Shown: in pieces, positions 1 through 9,793 of the stretch
Layout: each line of letters begins with the position of its first letter
Position numbering within the stretch: the stretch's first letter is position 1
Assembly (NCBI RefSeq): GCF_001447995.1
Contig: NZ_LDPE01000002.1
Coordinates: 496,001-560,000, forward strand
DNA from: Maribacter dokdonensis DSW-8
GTDB taxonomy: Bacteria > Bacteroidota > Bacteroidia > Flavobacteriales > Flavobacteriaceae
Length of the DNA: 64,000 nucleotides
Reading direction: 5' to 3'
Program-made: the position numbers and the translations under genes
The notes under the pieces: generated by a model
Database searches by the model: none
Told to the model about the DNA's origin: nothing
What the model saw: only the letters and a program-made list of their open reading frames with translations

Positions 1-2
1 TT

Positions 3-1430
3 AAAAAGGGTATTGTTCATTATTCAATAGAAAAGGATACCATTAATTTAATTAATAGTATTTGCCAATTGTCTGGTTTGTATGACAATGTATTGGATTA
101 TGGTAAGTCTTATGATGGGTATTGGGAGGCATTGATATTAGCCGATGAATCTAATGATGATATTTCTAAATCACGAATATATCAAGAACTGGGTTGGCTA
201 TATACCGCCTATAGAAAGGAAGAAGAATCTTTACGATACTTCAATATGTCGTTGGAGCTTAAGAAGAAACTAGTCGAGGAGAAAAAGATAAGTAGGGATT
301 ATCTGGTAAGTAACTACTTTGCCATAGTAAACTGCTATAGGGTAAATCGTAATTATGTCATGGCAAAAACATATTTGGATAGTTGTGAACTGTCATTAAA
401 AAAGATCAGTTCAGATAAAAGATCATATTACGTAGAGACAGAAAAGGGATATTTTGATGCGGTAGCGGGTAATTATGAAAAAGCCTTGAGCAAACTGAAC
501 GAGACCAAGCTATTTTTTGAAGAGAAAAACCCTTCATATTTAACGGTGGTTCATTTCTTAATGGGAGAGGTATATAAGTTTAGGGGAGAATATGATAAAG
601 CAATAAAAAATTACAAAGAATCGTTGAGGTTTTCAGAAATGTATAATAAACATCTGGGTTACAAACTATTCAATTATGAAGAGTTATCTAAGTTATATTA
701 TGATCAGAATAACTTTAAAGAAGCCTTTTTCTATAAAGACAAAGCACAAGCGTTAAATGAAAGCATATTTGGGAGAAAAAGTAAAAACCACAAACATTTA
801 TTTGGAATAAAAGATAGATATAGACTTCAAAAAGAAAAAGAAAAGGCATTACTAAAAGAGGTAAGAATAGAGAAGCTAGAAGACCAGAAAAGAATTGGTT
901 TTTTACAAAATATCTTAATGGGCGTGGTAGTGGTTTTTATGTTTTTGTACGGTGTTCTGTTTTTTAGAAATCTTAGGAGAAAACATAAACTTGAAAAACA
1001 AAAGACCAATGAGGTAATGATGCTTAAAAATAGAGAGCTAACGGCATCTGCCCTTCAGTTGATTGAAAAAGAAGAATTTATTTCTAAATTAAAACAGAAT
1101 ATCTCTAAGAGTGATGCTGTAGATACAAAGGCCATTCATAATATGCTGAAGGGTTTTCAAAACACCCCAGGTGGTAACTGGAAAGAATTTGAAGCCAGGT
1201 TTACTTCTATTAACGAAAGTTTTTATGAAAAGATTAGGGCTAAATATCCAAATTTGGGCCAAACGGATCTAAAATTGTGTGCTTTGGTCAAGTTGGGGTT
1301 TTCCAGTAAAGAAATGTCGTCTCTGTTGGGTATTACCATTGAAAGTGTACATACCTCAAGATATAGACTTCGTAAGAAACTAAATTTGGAAAAAGGTGAA
1401 AACCTAATAGATTTTATGTCTACTATTTAA
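3..1430 (+). CDS. TPR sensor-type transcriptional regulator with membrane helix and C-terminal HTH (5' truncated by window)
   Basis: The reading frame is open right to the left edge (upstream of the TTG at 69 it continues without a stop), so the true start lies outside the window. The visible part holds several tetratricopeptide-type helical repeats (to about residue 265 of the visible part), a coiled-coil stretch, one transmembrane helix (FLQNILMGVVVVFMFLYGVL), a second coiled coil and a C-terminal LuxR/GerE-like helix-turn-helix (LTDLKLCALVKLG-type region, KEMSSLLGITIESVHTSRYR). This architecture is common in Bacteroidota regulators that sense signals across or at the inner membrane and bind DNA with the C-terminal domain. 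It converges on the sus operon to its right, so a regulatory link is only a guess. Confidence 0.85.
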   Translation, partial: KKGIVHYSIEKDTINLINSICQLSGLYDNVLDYGKSYDGYWEALILADESNDDISKSRIYQELGWLYTAYRKEEESLRYFNMSLELKKKLVEEKKISRDYLVSNYFAIVNCYRVNRNYVMAKTYLDSCELSLKKISSDKRSYYVETEKGYFDAVAGNYEKALSKLNETKLFFEEKNPSYLTVVHFLMGEVYKFRGEYDKAIKNYKESLRFSEMYNKHLGYKLFNYEELSKLYYDQNNFKEAFFYKDKAQALNESIFGRKSKNHKHLFGIKDRYRLQKEKEKALLKEVRIEKLEDQKRIGFLQNILMGVVVVFMFLYGVLFFRNLRRKHKLEKQKTNEVMMLKNRELTASALQLIEKEEFISKLKQNISKSDAVDTKAIHNMLKGFQNTPGGNWKEFEARFTSINESFYEKIRAKYPNLGQTDLKLCALVKLGFSSKEMSSLLGITIESVHTSRYRLRKKLNLEKGENLIDFMSTI

Positions 1431-1824
1431 TTACTGTACAAATCTCTTTTTTAAGTAATTACTGTGTAAAGTTTAAGGCTTATAACATGAACAAATTGGT
1501 GTCAACAACCAAGCTTTAGTCTTATTTAAGCAGGTTTATATCCTTGTAGTTCATTTTGGTAGTTGAATTTGGTACTTACATGCCTGATCATAGGGTAATA
1601 TGGTAAGTTAAAAGTATTGTTCACAAAGATTTAATTGTTTTTGCCATCTCGCTGTAAATGACAATAGGGCAGAAAAGGTCTTTACGTACAGACACGTATT
1701 GCCGTTGGTTTTTCTAAAACCGTACCTGTAATGATGAGACTAAACATTGGCAAATAAAAAGGGCAGCCTATTTAAGGCTGCCCTTTTGTAATATTAAATA
1801 CACCAGTTATGGCGTAGTCTATAA
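1431..1824. other. Intergenic region between convergent regulator and sus operon
   Basis: About 390 bases without a plausible gene. The only clear element is the terminator hairpin at 1757-1787. The rest is AT-rich with no convincing open frame or repeat. Confidence 0.7.
1757..1787. terminator. Bidirectional intrinsic terminator
   Basis: A 12-bp perfect stem (AAAAGGGCAGCC / GGCTGCCCTTTT) with a 7-nt loop, A-run on one side and T-run on the other. It ends the minus-strand sus operon and could also end the plus-strand regulator transcript. Confidence 0.85.
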
Positions 1825-3423
1825 TTATGGCCTAACGGGAACTTCAGCTAAGAAAAAGTCATCTAAATAGAAGACAAGGTTATTGTCATGAAATTCGTTG
1901 TACCCTCTTATAAACCATGAGATATCTCTACCGGCACCTGCTTTGAATATTTGCTTTTGGTAGATCCACTTTCCTGTAGGCATGTCAGAAGTAAATGTAG
2001 TTGGTATCAAACCTGGTCCACCCCAGTCATCTGCATAAAGCTGAATATCTGCAGATTGGGTTCCGGTCGGTAAATTGGATAAATCACTTTCAATGTATAG
2101 CCAATAGCCAAATTCGTATGTTTTACCAGTTTCTAATGGAAATGTAATAGGATTTCCTCCAGACTCGGGTCTAATGATCATACCACCATTAGGTCTCAAA
2201 TTAACCTTAAGGCTTTGCGATCCTGTATGGGTATTCAATAAGTCCATACTTATATCAAATCCATCCCATGGTGCACCCCATCCTTGGTAAACATAATTAC
2301 TAACATTTGTTGTTTCAAAACCGTAATCATAAGAAGTAGTTGTATAAAAGTTATCTAGAGGATCAAATTCTGTTAATAGCGCATCGGAAATAGCTTCAGA
2401 CTCTACTTCGTCTACCGTTCTTAAGGCTCCGGGAGTGTAACTTACAAAAACTTGGTCGTCATTATAAAGCTGTTCTCCATCTAGTTCTAGGATAACAATA
2501 GTAGCTTCATCTTTATCCACGGTTGCCGATACAACTGTAGGAGTAAGTATTTTAGGATTCATTTCATCCGTATTGTTTTCTATTCTAACTGTAAAATCAC
2601 CAGCATTAACAGAAGTACCATCTATTTCTCTACTAAACTCTAGGGTAACTTTATCATTTCTTTCCGCTACTCTATCCAAAGTAACAGGCGCAGTAGAAGG
2701 AATAACCTTTATTACGTTTTCAAAAGAAAGGGTATCTGCATCTGTTGGTCTAAACCTAGAAGCAATATATTCAATATCCCAAGACCCTAATCTATTGAAT
2801 CTCATGTCTACATCAGAATCGTCGCTAATGGTTACGGCATTTGGCTTACCGCCTACAGACTTCCAAGATACACTTTGTGGCTCTCCTATAGCTGTATAAG
2901 ATAGACGAATAGAGTTGCTGGCTTCCAATTCATTTTCAGCACCGTCTGCCAAGTTGATTTCAGCACCGGTAGAACCATCAGGGTTTATTCTAAATGCTTT
3001 AAGTACCGATTGTATAGAATCAATAACCGTTACTACAATAGTGGTATCCAACTCTCTAGAGTCAATAGGTGATGTACTATCATCATTTGGGTATACATTA
3101 CCCTTAAATGTTTGGTTCAACACCACATCATATACGCCTGCTTTATTGAATATCGCTTTAACGACTTTTTCAGATGACGTTGTTCCACTTTCCCCAACAA
3201 TAAGGGCATTGCTAGGTAAGATCCAAGTTCTGGATTCTACACCACGTGAAATGTCTCCAAAGTCTATGTCCCCACCAACAATTACTTTGTTTTCAAAGTC
3301 CATTTCAGAGGTAACAATAATTCTGTGGTTAGGGTCATTTAAATTTAGTTCTTCTTGCTTTTCACAACTTACTAGAAGTAAGGTGAAAACAAAAAGTATA
3401 CTTAAAAACTTACATTTTTTCAT
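1825..3423 (-). CDS. Surface glycan-binding lipoprotein (SusE/F-position), PKD-like and C-terminal CBM-like domains
   Basis: Third gene of the sus operon, 11 bp after susD. It has a lipoprotein signal (LFVFTLLLVSC, cysteine near residue 20), then beta-rich modules: a PKD-like segment (about 60-150; FNKAGVYDVVL), a second Ig-like segment, a SwmB-like segment (about 245-350; VTLEFSREIDG, VFVSYTPGAL), and a C-terminal carbohydrate-binding-like jelly-roll (about 365-532; GSQSLKVNL, GKTYEFGYWLYIES, YLDDFFL). At 532 residues it fits surface glycan-binding proteins of flavobacterial polysaccharide utilisation loci, where the protein sits on the outer leaflet and hands glycan to SusCD. PKD-bearing proteins in this position are known from laminarin-type loci, but the substrate here cannot be read from sequence. 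Confidence 0.8.
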   Translation of the reverse strand: MKKCKFLSILFVFTLLLVSCEKQEELNLNDPNHRIIVTSEMDFENKVIVGGDIDFGDISRGVESRTWILPSNALIVGESGTTSSEKVVKAIFNKAGVYDVVLNQTFKGNVYPNDDSTSPIDSRELDTTIVVTVIDSIQSVLKAFRINPDGSTGAEINLADGAENELEASNSIRLSYTAIGEPQSVSWKSVGGKPNAVTISDDSDVDMRFNRLGSWDIEYIASRFRPTDADTLSFENVIKVIPSTAPVTLDRVAERNDKVTLEFSREIDGTSVNAGDFTVRIENNTDEMNPKILTPTVVSATVDKDEATIVILELDGEQLYNDDQVFVSYTPGALRTVDEVESEAISDALLTEFDPLDNFYTTTSYDYGFETTNVSNYVYQGWGAPWDGFDISMDLLNTHTGSQSLKVNLRPNGGMIIRPESGGNPITFPLETGKTYEFGYWLYIESDLSNLPTGTQSADIQLYADDWGGPGLIPTTFTSDMPTGKWIYQKQIFKAGAGRDISWFIRGYNEFHDNNLVFYLDDFFLAEVPVRP

Positions 3424-3434
3424 GTCTAGTAATT

Positions 3435-5162
3435 TTAGTTGTTAAAGTTTGGATTGTTTAATACTTCTCCTGAAGGAATAGGGAAATAGTTATGTTCTTC
3501 AGGTTTGTAGTTTTGAGATGATTGACTAAAATCTGGTCTTACCCTTCCTGAAATAAATAAAGGTGCTACACCTTGCCCGGTAATATCTAGATTTGTTTCT
3601 CTCCAAATTTCATCGGCACGTAAATCATCAAAAACTTCTTTTACGATACCCCAACGCACTAAATCCTTATAACGATGTCCTTCAAAACATAACTCAATGG
3701 CTCTTTCCACACGTTGAATATGTGTTAAAACAGTTTGCGCGTTAGCGGTAACCATTGGTTGATCGCCATGAACCTGCTTACTAACATGAAGCTGTGGAAA
3801 CATACCACCGTTCATATCCATATATTGCTGTAAAGTGACAACACCAGCTCTACTTCTCACCATATCAACATAGCTAATAGCTGTGGCAAAGTCACCGTTG
3901 GCATTAATTACAGCTTCTGCATACATTAGTAAAACATCGGCATAACGAATATGTCTAAAGTTGATACCGCTACGTCCACGTACAGGCTCACCGTCCATAT
4001 GATACCAGTTAGAGTGCTTTTTTACGTAAGCACTTTGTCCACCGCCCCAAGTTGCCTTTGCTTCAGAAAAAGGTGCTAGGTACCAATCTCCTTCACCGTT
4101 TCTAGGAGCAATGGTATAGTTCATTCTACGAGACTCTAGGTTGCCGTCATTAATTGAATTATTAGGGTCAACCTCGTCGTTCACCAACATTTCATGAAGG
4201 TTATATGAAGCCAATACGGTATTAAAAGCACCGTACTGAATATGACCAACTTCTGTACTTAGTGTGGTAGATTCCGCACCTGCTCCACCGATAGAGGTAT
4301 CATCTTCTGCAAAACCACTATTTCCAGGATTTAAATCAAAAGAGTAGTTGACCTCAAAAATAGATTCTTCGTTAAACTCATTGAAATGCGTAAAGTTGTC
4401 TTCAATGTTTCTGGTTAAACTATATATACCTGAATCTATGACTTCTTTGAATAAACTAGCGGCTTGCGGCCATTGTTCATCATAAAGATATACTTTACCT
4501 AAAAGTGAAGTGGCAGCGCCCCAAGTAGCTCTACCTGCCGCGGTACTTTCCCAGGTTTCAGGTAAATTGCTCATTGCAAATTCTAAATCTGGAATAATAA
4601 TTTGTGCGTTCACATCTGCCGTAGAAGATAGCTCTTTACTTAACTCTTCTAGAGATTGTGCCACCTCATCATGAATCATTGCACCACCATAGGTGTGCAC
4701 AAGCTGAAAGTAAAAGAATGCTCTTAAAAAGCGGGCTTGAGCTTCTATTTCAGTTTTAGTTGTCTCATCTAAAATATCTTCGTCAACTGTTTGTAGCTGA
4801 GTAAGAATTGTATTTGCCCTAAAAATACCAACATATAGCTCTTGCCACTTTTCCGATAAGTGATTTTGACCGTTGGTATAGGTTAAATTTCTAAACGGAA
4901 ACGGTCTATACCAAGCTTCTGTGCCAGCTAAATCTGACATTACAAACTCCTGTACCAATTCAGAGCCACTAACAGAACGGTATTGCAACGCACCATATAC
5001 TGATGTAAGTGCAGAGTTAAAATGGCTCTCTGTTTTCCAAAAGCTAGCTTCTGTAAGCGCATTTGGATTTGGTTCGTCTAAAAATGTGTTTTCGTTACAA
5101 CTAACACCAACCAGCGTAAGAAGAACAAAACTTTTTACAATTATTTTTTTTAATGATTTCAT
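3435..5162 (-). CDS. susD-like: SusD/RagB family outer-membrane glycan-binding lipoprotein
   Basis: 575 residues with lipoprotein signal (FVLLTLVGVSC) followed by the typical SusD N-terminus (FLDEPNPNALTEASFW), TPR-like helices (ARFLRAFFYFQLV) and the conserved C-terminal segments (HIRYADVLLMYAEA, RVERAIELCFEGHRYKDL, HNYFPIPSGEV). SusD caps the SusC channel and captures oligosaccharide. It lies 10 bp downstream of susC and 11 bp upstream of the surface lipoprotein gene, so the three are one transcription unit. Confidence 0.96.
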   Translation of the reverse strand: MKSLKKIIVKSFVLLTLVGVSCNENTFLDEPNPNALTEASFWKTESHFNSALTSVYGALQYRSVSGSELVQEFVMSDLAGTEAWYRPFPFRNLTYTNGQNHLSEKWQELYVGIFRANTILTQLQTVDEDILDETTKTEIEAQARFLRAFFYFQLVHTYGGAMIHDEVAQSLEELSKELSSTADVNAQIIIPDLEFAMSNLPETWESTAAGRATWGAATSLLGKVYLYDEQWPQAASLFKEVIDSGIYSLTRNIEDNFTHFNEFNEESIFEVNYSFDLNPGNSGFAEDDTSIGGAGAESTTLSTEVGHIQYGAFNTVLASYNLHEMLVNDEVDPNNSINDGNLESRRMNYTIAPRNGEGDWYLAPFSEAKATWGGGQSAYVKKHSNWYHMDGEPVRGRSGINFRHIRYADVLLMYAEAVINANGDFATAISYVDMVRSRAGVVTLQQYMDMNGGMFPQLHVSKQVHGDQPMVTANAQTVLTHIQRVERAIELCFEGHRYKDLVRWGIVKEVFDDLRADEIWRETNLDITGQGVAPLFISGRVRPDFSQSSQNYKPEEHNYFPIPSGEVLNNPNFNN

Positions 5163-5172
5163 AGTCTTTTTT

Positions 5173-8100
5173 TTAGAAACTTAATTGAACTCCCATTATA
5201 AACTGGCGCGTAATTGGGTAATTACCATTATCTACACCTCTTTGAAATAGGTTATCGCCACCCACTTCTGGATCATATCCTGTATAATTTGTAAACGTAA
5301 AAGGGTTTACGGAATTTAAATACAGTCTTATTTTATCTACGCCGAAATCCTGTGTGTTTGGAATAGTGTATCCTATAGATATGTTACGTATACGTAGGTA
5401 GGTTCCATCTTCTAGGAAATAATCTGAAAATGCCCTAACATTAGAGTGGGTACCACTTTGTCTATAGGTAGGAATATCAGAATCAGGGTTTTGAGGTGTC
5501 CATTGAAATACTTGCTCTTGATGGCGTCCACCGGCAAAAGCTATTTGCCTACCACCGTTATAAATTTCTGCACCGTATGCCAAATAACTTTGCACACCAA
5601 AATCCCAGCCTTTATAACCTAAATCAAAATTTAGACCGGCTTCCCATTGTGGAATACCAGAACCTGAGAATACACGGTCACTATCATTAATAGCGCCATC
5701 ACCGTTGGCATCAATATATTTTATATCCCCTAGTTGTGGGCTACTAACTGCGCTTAAATCTAATTGTTGGTACTCTTCCAACTCTTCTTGAGTTTTAATT
5801 ACACCGTCATTTTGGATCAAGTAGAATGATCCCGCTGGGTCTCCAACGCTTAAAAAAGTAGTGGGGTCACTACCTGTACTACCATCTGCATTGGTAAGCG
5901 TACCGCCAGAAGCACCAAGTGTTTTACCATTTAAATTGGTGATCTTGTTATCGTTAAGTGTCCAGGTACCTGAAAATCCAAAGGTTAAATCATCACCAAT
6001 GCTACCCTTATAGTTTGCGGCTACCTCAACACCCTTATTCTGCATGTTACCGGCATTGACCGCCACGGCACCATAAACGCTTTGCGCTCGTGGTTGCCAT
6101 AAACCGGCAGAAGGAGGGGATAACTCATTAATTAACATATCCTTCTTATCATTTCTATAGACATCTGCCGTAAGGTTTAACTTGTTGTTGAACATGCCTA
6201 ACTCAAAACCAATGTTAGATGAAATTTGGGTTTCCCATTGTACATTAACATTAGGAAATCTACGTTGTACTAGACCGTTTTGTAAATCTTCATCAGCGCC
6301 AAATGGATAATTTACACCAGGTTCTATTACGGGTATGTAAGAGTAATCTGGAATACCGTTAAAACCTACTTGGGCCCAACTACCGCGAATTTTAAAATTG
6401 TTTACAGTACCTGAGTTAAACCAATTTTCATCGCTTACGTTCCAACCTGCTGAAAAACCATAGAAGTTATTGTTTCTGTTTTCAGGAGCAAATTTAGAAG
6501 AACCATCACGTCTAATACTTGCACTTAAAAGATACTTACTATCATAATTGTACTGTATTCTACCTAGTTTACCAGCTAACGTATTAACATTTCTGAATTC
6601 ACTTGGAGTTGTAGGATTAGCTCCTGCATTTAGTACTTGCACGTCATTTGAAGCATCGTCGGCAAAAACCGTACCCGTGTTCAAGGTTCTATATTTGTAC
6701 TTTTCGTAAGAAGCAACCGCTAAGAAATCTAAATTGTGCTTTCCAAAAGATTTTTTATAGTTTAAAATGTGCTCAATGGTTTCTCTTGTTGAAAACCATT
6801 GGTTGTATTGTAGAATAGCATTGGGTGTAGAAGCGGATAAACTTAACTCCCCGTTACGATCTAAAGCTAAATACTGAGGCTGAAAGAACTTTCTGAAATA
6901 CTGACTCTCATTACGTCCTATATTAACTTTGTAGGTTAACCCATCTAAAATTTCGTATTCCAAATTCAAGGCAATACTATTGCTTTTGTTTTCCCTTTCA
7001 TCAATATTGTCTAACTGGCGCGCTAAAAAGCCATAAAATATTTCGTTTTGTACGCTTAACTGAACTGTATTTTGCCCATTAGGTTGAAATACGCTAAAAG
7101 GCGCACTGTGGGGTGCATTACCAATAGCAAAACCGAATATATTCCAAGGTTCTTGCTCACGATTTTCTGTAGTTAAACTAGCGGAAGCAAAAGCTTTAAA
7201 TTTTCCTTTGGTGAACTGCCCTGTAAGTCGGTTGGTTAAACGATCAAAACCAGAATTGATCAAAACCCCTTCTTGTTCGTAAAAAGTAGTATTGTAGTTA
7301 TACGTTAAATTTTCAGCACCACCAGATAAGTTTACATTGAAATTTCGCACTACGGCGTTATCGTTTTGTACTTCATCAACAAAGTTTGTATCCCAATCCA
7401 ATACGTTGCTATCTATTAAAAAATTTAGTGGCTCATCACCCCCAGCTTCTGCACTGGTCTCCGTAACGTAAAGAAAATCGGTTGTGTTAGATAATGGTGT
7501 ACCAGAGGTAATGTTTTGGATACCTGTAAACATATTTACGTCTACCTTCATTTTACCTTTTTTACCACGTTTTGTTGTAATCAAGATTACACCACCGGCA
7601 CCACGCACACCGTATACCGATGCAGAGGCACCATCCTTTAAGATGTCTATAGACTCAATTTGTTCAGGAGCAAGATTTGGATTTCCTTCTTGGGGTATGT
7701 TATCTACCACGTATAGCGGTTCTCCACCGTTCAAGGAAACTAATCCACGAATTTGTACGTTTGCGGCTTCCCCTGGACGACCACTTGCCGCTTGTATGTT
7801 TACACCGGCAACTTTACCTTGAATGGCAGCTCCAATGTCAGATACAGGTATTTTAACCAGTTCGTCAGAATCTACTTTAGCAACCGCACCGGTAACTTCT
7901 TTCTTCTTCTGTGTACCGTAACCCACAACAACGACCTCTTCTAATTGTTGGGAGTCTTCTTCCAAGGCTAAGTTCATGGTACTGGTATTAGCGGAAACTA
8001 CTTGTTTTATAGTTTTAAAACCTAAGTAAGAGAACACTAAAGTTTCGCCTACGTTGGCATTAATGGTATAATTACCATCAAAATCGGTTACGGCTCCCTT

Positions 8101-8262
8101 GCCTGATCCTTCAACAACTATGGAGACGCCCGGCAATGGGGTGTTTTGTTGGTCCGTTACCACACCTGAAACGGTTTTCTGTGCGTAAGCCCAGCCTATT
8201 CCTAAAAATAGGTAGAGCACAAAGGCACTCATTTTCATAAATTTTGGTTTTTGTCCTTTCAT
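5173..8262 (-). CDS. susC-like: SusC/RagA family TonB-dependent outer-membrane transporter
   Basis: 1029 residues. Signal peptide (ends about AYAQ), then a carboxypeptidase-regulatory-like domain (VSGVVTDQQNTPLPGVSI), the SusC signature before the plug (EEVVVVGYGTQKKKEVTG), a plug domain (VQIRGLVSLNGGEPLYVVDN) and a long beta-barrel ending in an aromatic C-terminus (FIMGVQLSF). It imports oligosaccharides across the outer membrane with TonB energy, paired with the SusD-like protein encoded next. First gene of the operon; the long upstream gap suggests promoter and leader control. No glycoside hydrolase, lyase or sulfatase gene follows within the window. Confidence 0.97.
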   Translation of the reverse strand: MKGQKPKFMKMSAFVLYLFLGIGWAYAQKTVSGVVTDQQNTPLPGVSIVVEGSGKGAVTDFDGNYTINANVGETLVFSYLGFKTIKQVVSANTSTMNLALEEDSQQLEEVVVVGYGTQKKKEVTGAVAKVDSDELVKIPVSDIGAAIQGKVAGVNIQAASGRPGEAANVQIRGLVSLNGGEPLYVVDNIPQEGNPNLAPEQIESIDILKDGASASVYGVRGAGGVILITTKRGKKGKMKVDVNMFTGIQNITSGTPLSNTTDFLYVTETSAEAGGDEPLNFLIDSNVLDWDTNFVDEVQNDNAVVRNFNVNLSGGAENLTYNYNTTFYEQEGVLINSGFDRLTNRLTGQFTKGKFKAFASASLTTENREQEPWNIFGFAIGNAPHSAPFSVFQPNGQNTVQLSVQNEIFYGFLARQLDNIDERENKSNSIALNLEYEILDGLTYKVNIGRNESQYFRKFFQPQYLALDRNGELSLSASTPNAILQYNQWFSTRETIEHILNYKKSFGKHNLDFLAVASYEKYKYRTLNTGTVFADDASNDVQVLNAGANPTTPSEFRNVNTLAGKLGRIQYNYDSKYLLSASIRRDGSSKFAPENRNNNFYGFSAGWNVSDENWFNSGTVNNFKIRGSWAQVGFNGIPDYSYIPVIEPGVNYPFGADEDLQNGLVQRRFPNVNVQWETQISSNIGFELGMFNNKLNLTADVYRNDKKDMLINELSPPSAGLWQPRAQSVYGAVAVNAGNMQNKGVEVAANYKGSIGDDLTFGFSGTWTLNDNKITNLNGKTLGASGGTLTNADGSTGSDPTTFLSVGDPAGSFYLIQNDGVIKTQEELEEYQQLDLSAVSSPQLGDIKYIDANGDGAINDSDRVFSGSGIPQWEAGLNFDLGYKGWDFGVQSYLAYGAEIYNGGRQIAFAGGRHQEQVFQWTPQNPDSDIPTYRQSGTHSNVRAFSDYFLEDGTYLRIRNISIGYTIPNTQDFGVDKIRLYLNSVNPFTFTNYTGYDPEVGGDNLFQRGVDNGNYPITRQFIMGVQLSF

Positions 8263-9082
8263 AATGATGAGTTAGGTAGTTGGTATTTTAATGACACTAT
8301 TAATATGTCATTGAAATAGATTAATAATTTAATTATTGAAAAAAATTCAGGTATGAAATTATCATATTATGAAAAGGAGTAATAAAAAACGCCCTCAATA
8401 AAAACTAGACACTGTTTTACTATTTTTAATCTTGGGCTATTTTTAAACAAAGAATTCAGAATATTTGGCAGGTTCTTTTTTGTGTATTCTTAAAATTTTT
8501 GAATTTCAGTATTTGTTGATTTTTTTGCCAAGTAAAAATTGCGGAAAACAAAGCTATTTCTGCATTTTACTGTAGGTTTAGCGGTATTTGGAAATAGCAT
8601 AAAGAGTGCTGGTCTAGGTAGTATGTTCAGGTTTTGTTCAGATGTTCAATGTTATTTTAAGCTTAGGTTTTTGTCAAATTATGAAGCATCTTATTTATAT
8701 GGCAAAACCTGCTAATATTTATCAATTTGATGGCTGTATAACCGTATTTAATGCCCAAATGGTGTAAAAAATTCAACGACACCTGAACAGATGCTTGCAG
8801 TTTGTTTAGAATAGAGTGGTGAAAAATAGGGTATTATCACTTAAAAGGTTGCCATTTTGACGAATACGAAAAGTGTAGCACTTATGTTGAACTTTTAACT
8901 TCTTACCTCATACCTTTTTTCTCTTTCTTTTACGGTTACCCGTAATTTTCCATGGAAGAAAAATACTACCTTGTTGGTCGGTTCTAAAACACTACTTCCC
9001 CCTGCCGTTTTGGAGTTTAAATTTAGGTATGAATTAATTAGATGCTTTATACAGTTGTTGGCATTCATTTTAAACAAGCATT
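8263..9082. other. Long leader/intergenic region upstream of susC
   Basis: 820 AT-rich bases between susC (minus) and the EEP nuclease (plus). Visible elements: an inverted repeat at 8290-8312 close to the susC start, a TAGCTTTG -7-like box on the minus strand at 8549-8556, and a cluster of three TGTTCA hexamers (8624-8648) with an inverted TGAACA at 8784-8789. A 60-codon minus-strand frame at 8895-9077 is not convincing as a gene. Confidence 0.6.
8290..8312. repeat. Inverted repeat in the susC leader
   Basis: AATGACA, 9-nt loop, TGTCATT (7-bp perfect stem), about 30 bp upstream of the susC start codon. It could form a hairpin in the mRNA leader or be a protein-binding site. Confidence 0.5.
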
Positions 9083-9793
9083 TTGAAAATTATAACTTGG
9101 AATTGTAACGGAGCTTTAAGAAATAAGTTTAAACACTTACTAGACTTCGATGCCGACATATGCGTAATTCAAGAATGTGAAAATCCATTAGAAACTAAAC
9201 ATACAGAATATAAGAATTGGGCTGAAAATCATATTTGGATTGGGGACACAAAAAATAAGGGAATTGGAATTTTCGCGAAGAAGGGTATAGAATTAGATAA
9301 AAAAAATTGGACAGACGTTTATCGAGACTTAAGAGTAAAGCATTTTTTACCCTGTAGAGTCAATAATGATTTTGATTTATTGGCAGTTTGGACTCATAGT
9401 AATAAATCACCAACATTTGGTTACATTGGTCAATTGTGGAAATATCTTCAAATTCACAAACCGAAACTCCGCAAAAGTTTAATTCTGGGAGATTTTAATA
9501 GCAATGTGTGTTGGGATAAATTGGACAGATGGTGGAATCATTCGGATGTGGTAAAAGAACTTGAAGAAATAGGAATTAAAAGTCTTTATCACCACTATTG
9601 GAATGAGAAGCAAGGCGAAGAATCTCAACCAACATTTTTTCTTCATCGGAAAATAGAAAAACCTTATCATATTGATTATATTTTTGGGAGTTTGGACTTT
9701 CAAAATGGAATCAAAAAAATGGAGGTTGGTGCTTTGGAAAAATGGATTGTGGTTAGCGACCATTTACCAATTGTTTGTGAATTCAAAACGTAA
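9083..9793 (+). CDS. Endonuclease/exonuclease/phosphatase (EEP) family protein
   Basis: 236 residues. EEP-fold motifs are present in order: TWNCNG near the N-terminus, VIQECE (metal-binding Glu), LILGDFNSN (catalytic Asp/Asn), YHIDYIFGS and the terminal SDHLPIV. The family cleaves phosphodiester bonds in nucleic acids or phospho-lipids/sugars; the exact substrate is unknown. The start is TTG at 9083, since an in-frame stop lies just upstream and there is no ATG nearby. No signal peptide is evident. It stands alone next to a decayed gene remnant, which suggests an accessory gene. Confidence 0.88.
   Translation: MKIITWNCNGALRNKFKHLLDFDADICVIQECENPLETKHTEYKNWAENHIWIGDTKNKGIGIFAKKGIELDKKNWTDVYRDLRVKHFLPCRVNNDFDLLAVWTHSNKSPTFGYIGQLWKYLQIHKPKLRKSLILGDFNSNVCWDKLDRWWNHSDVVKELEEIGIKSLYHHYWNEKQGEESQPTFFLHRKIEKPYHIDYIFGSLDFQNGIKKMEVGALEKWIVVSDHLPIVCEFKT

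Noticed and set aside
8895..9077. 60-codon minus-strand frame with a basic, repetitive tail
   Set aside because: It has low-complexity ends (KEREKRYEVRS), no recognisable domain and no promoter; it lies in the long susC intergenic region.
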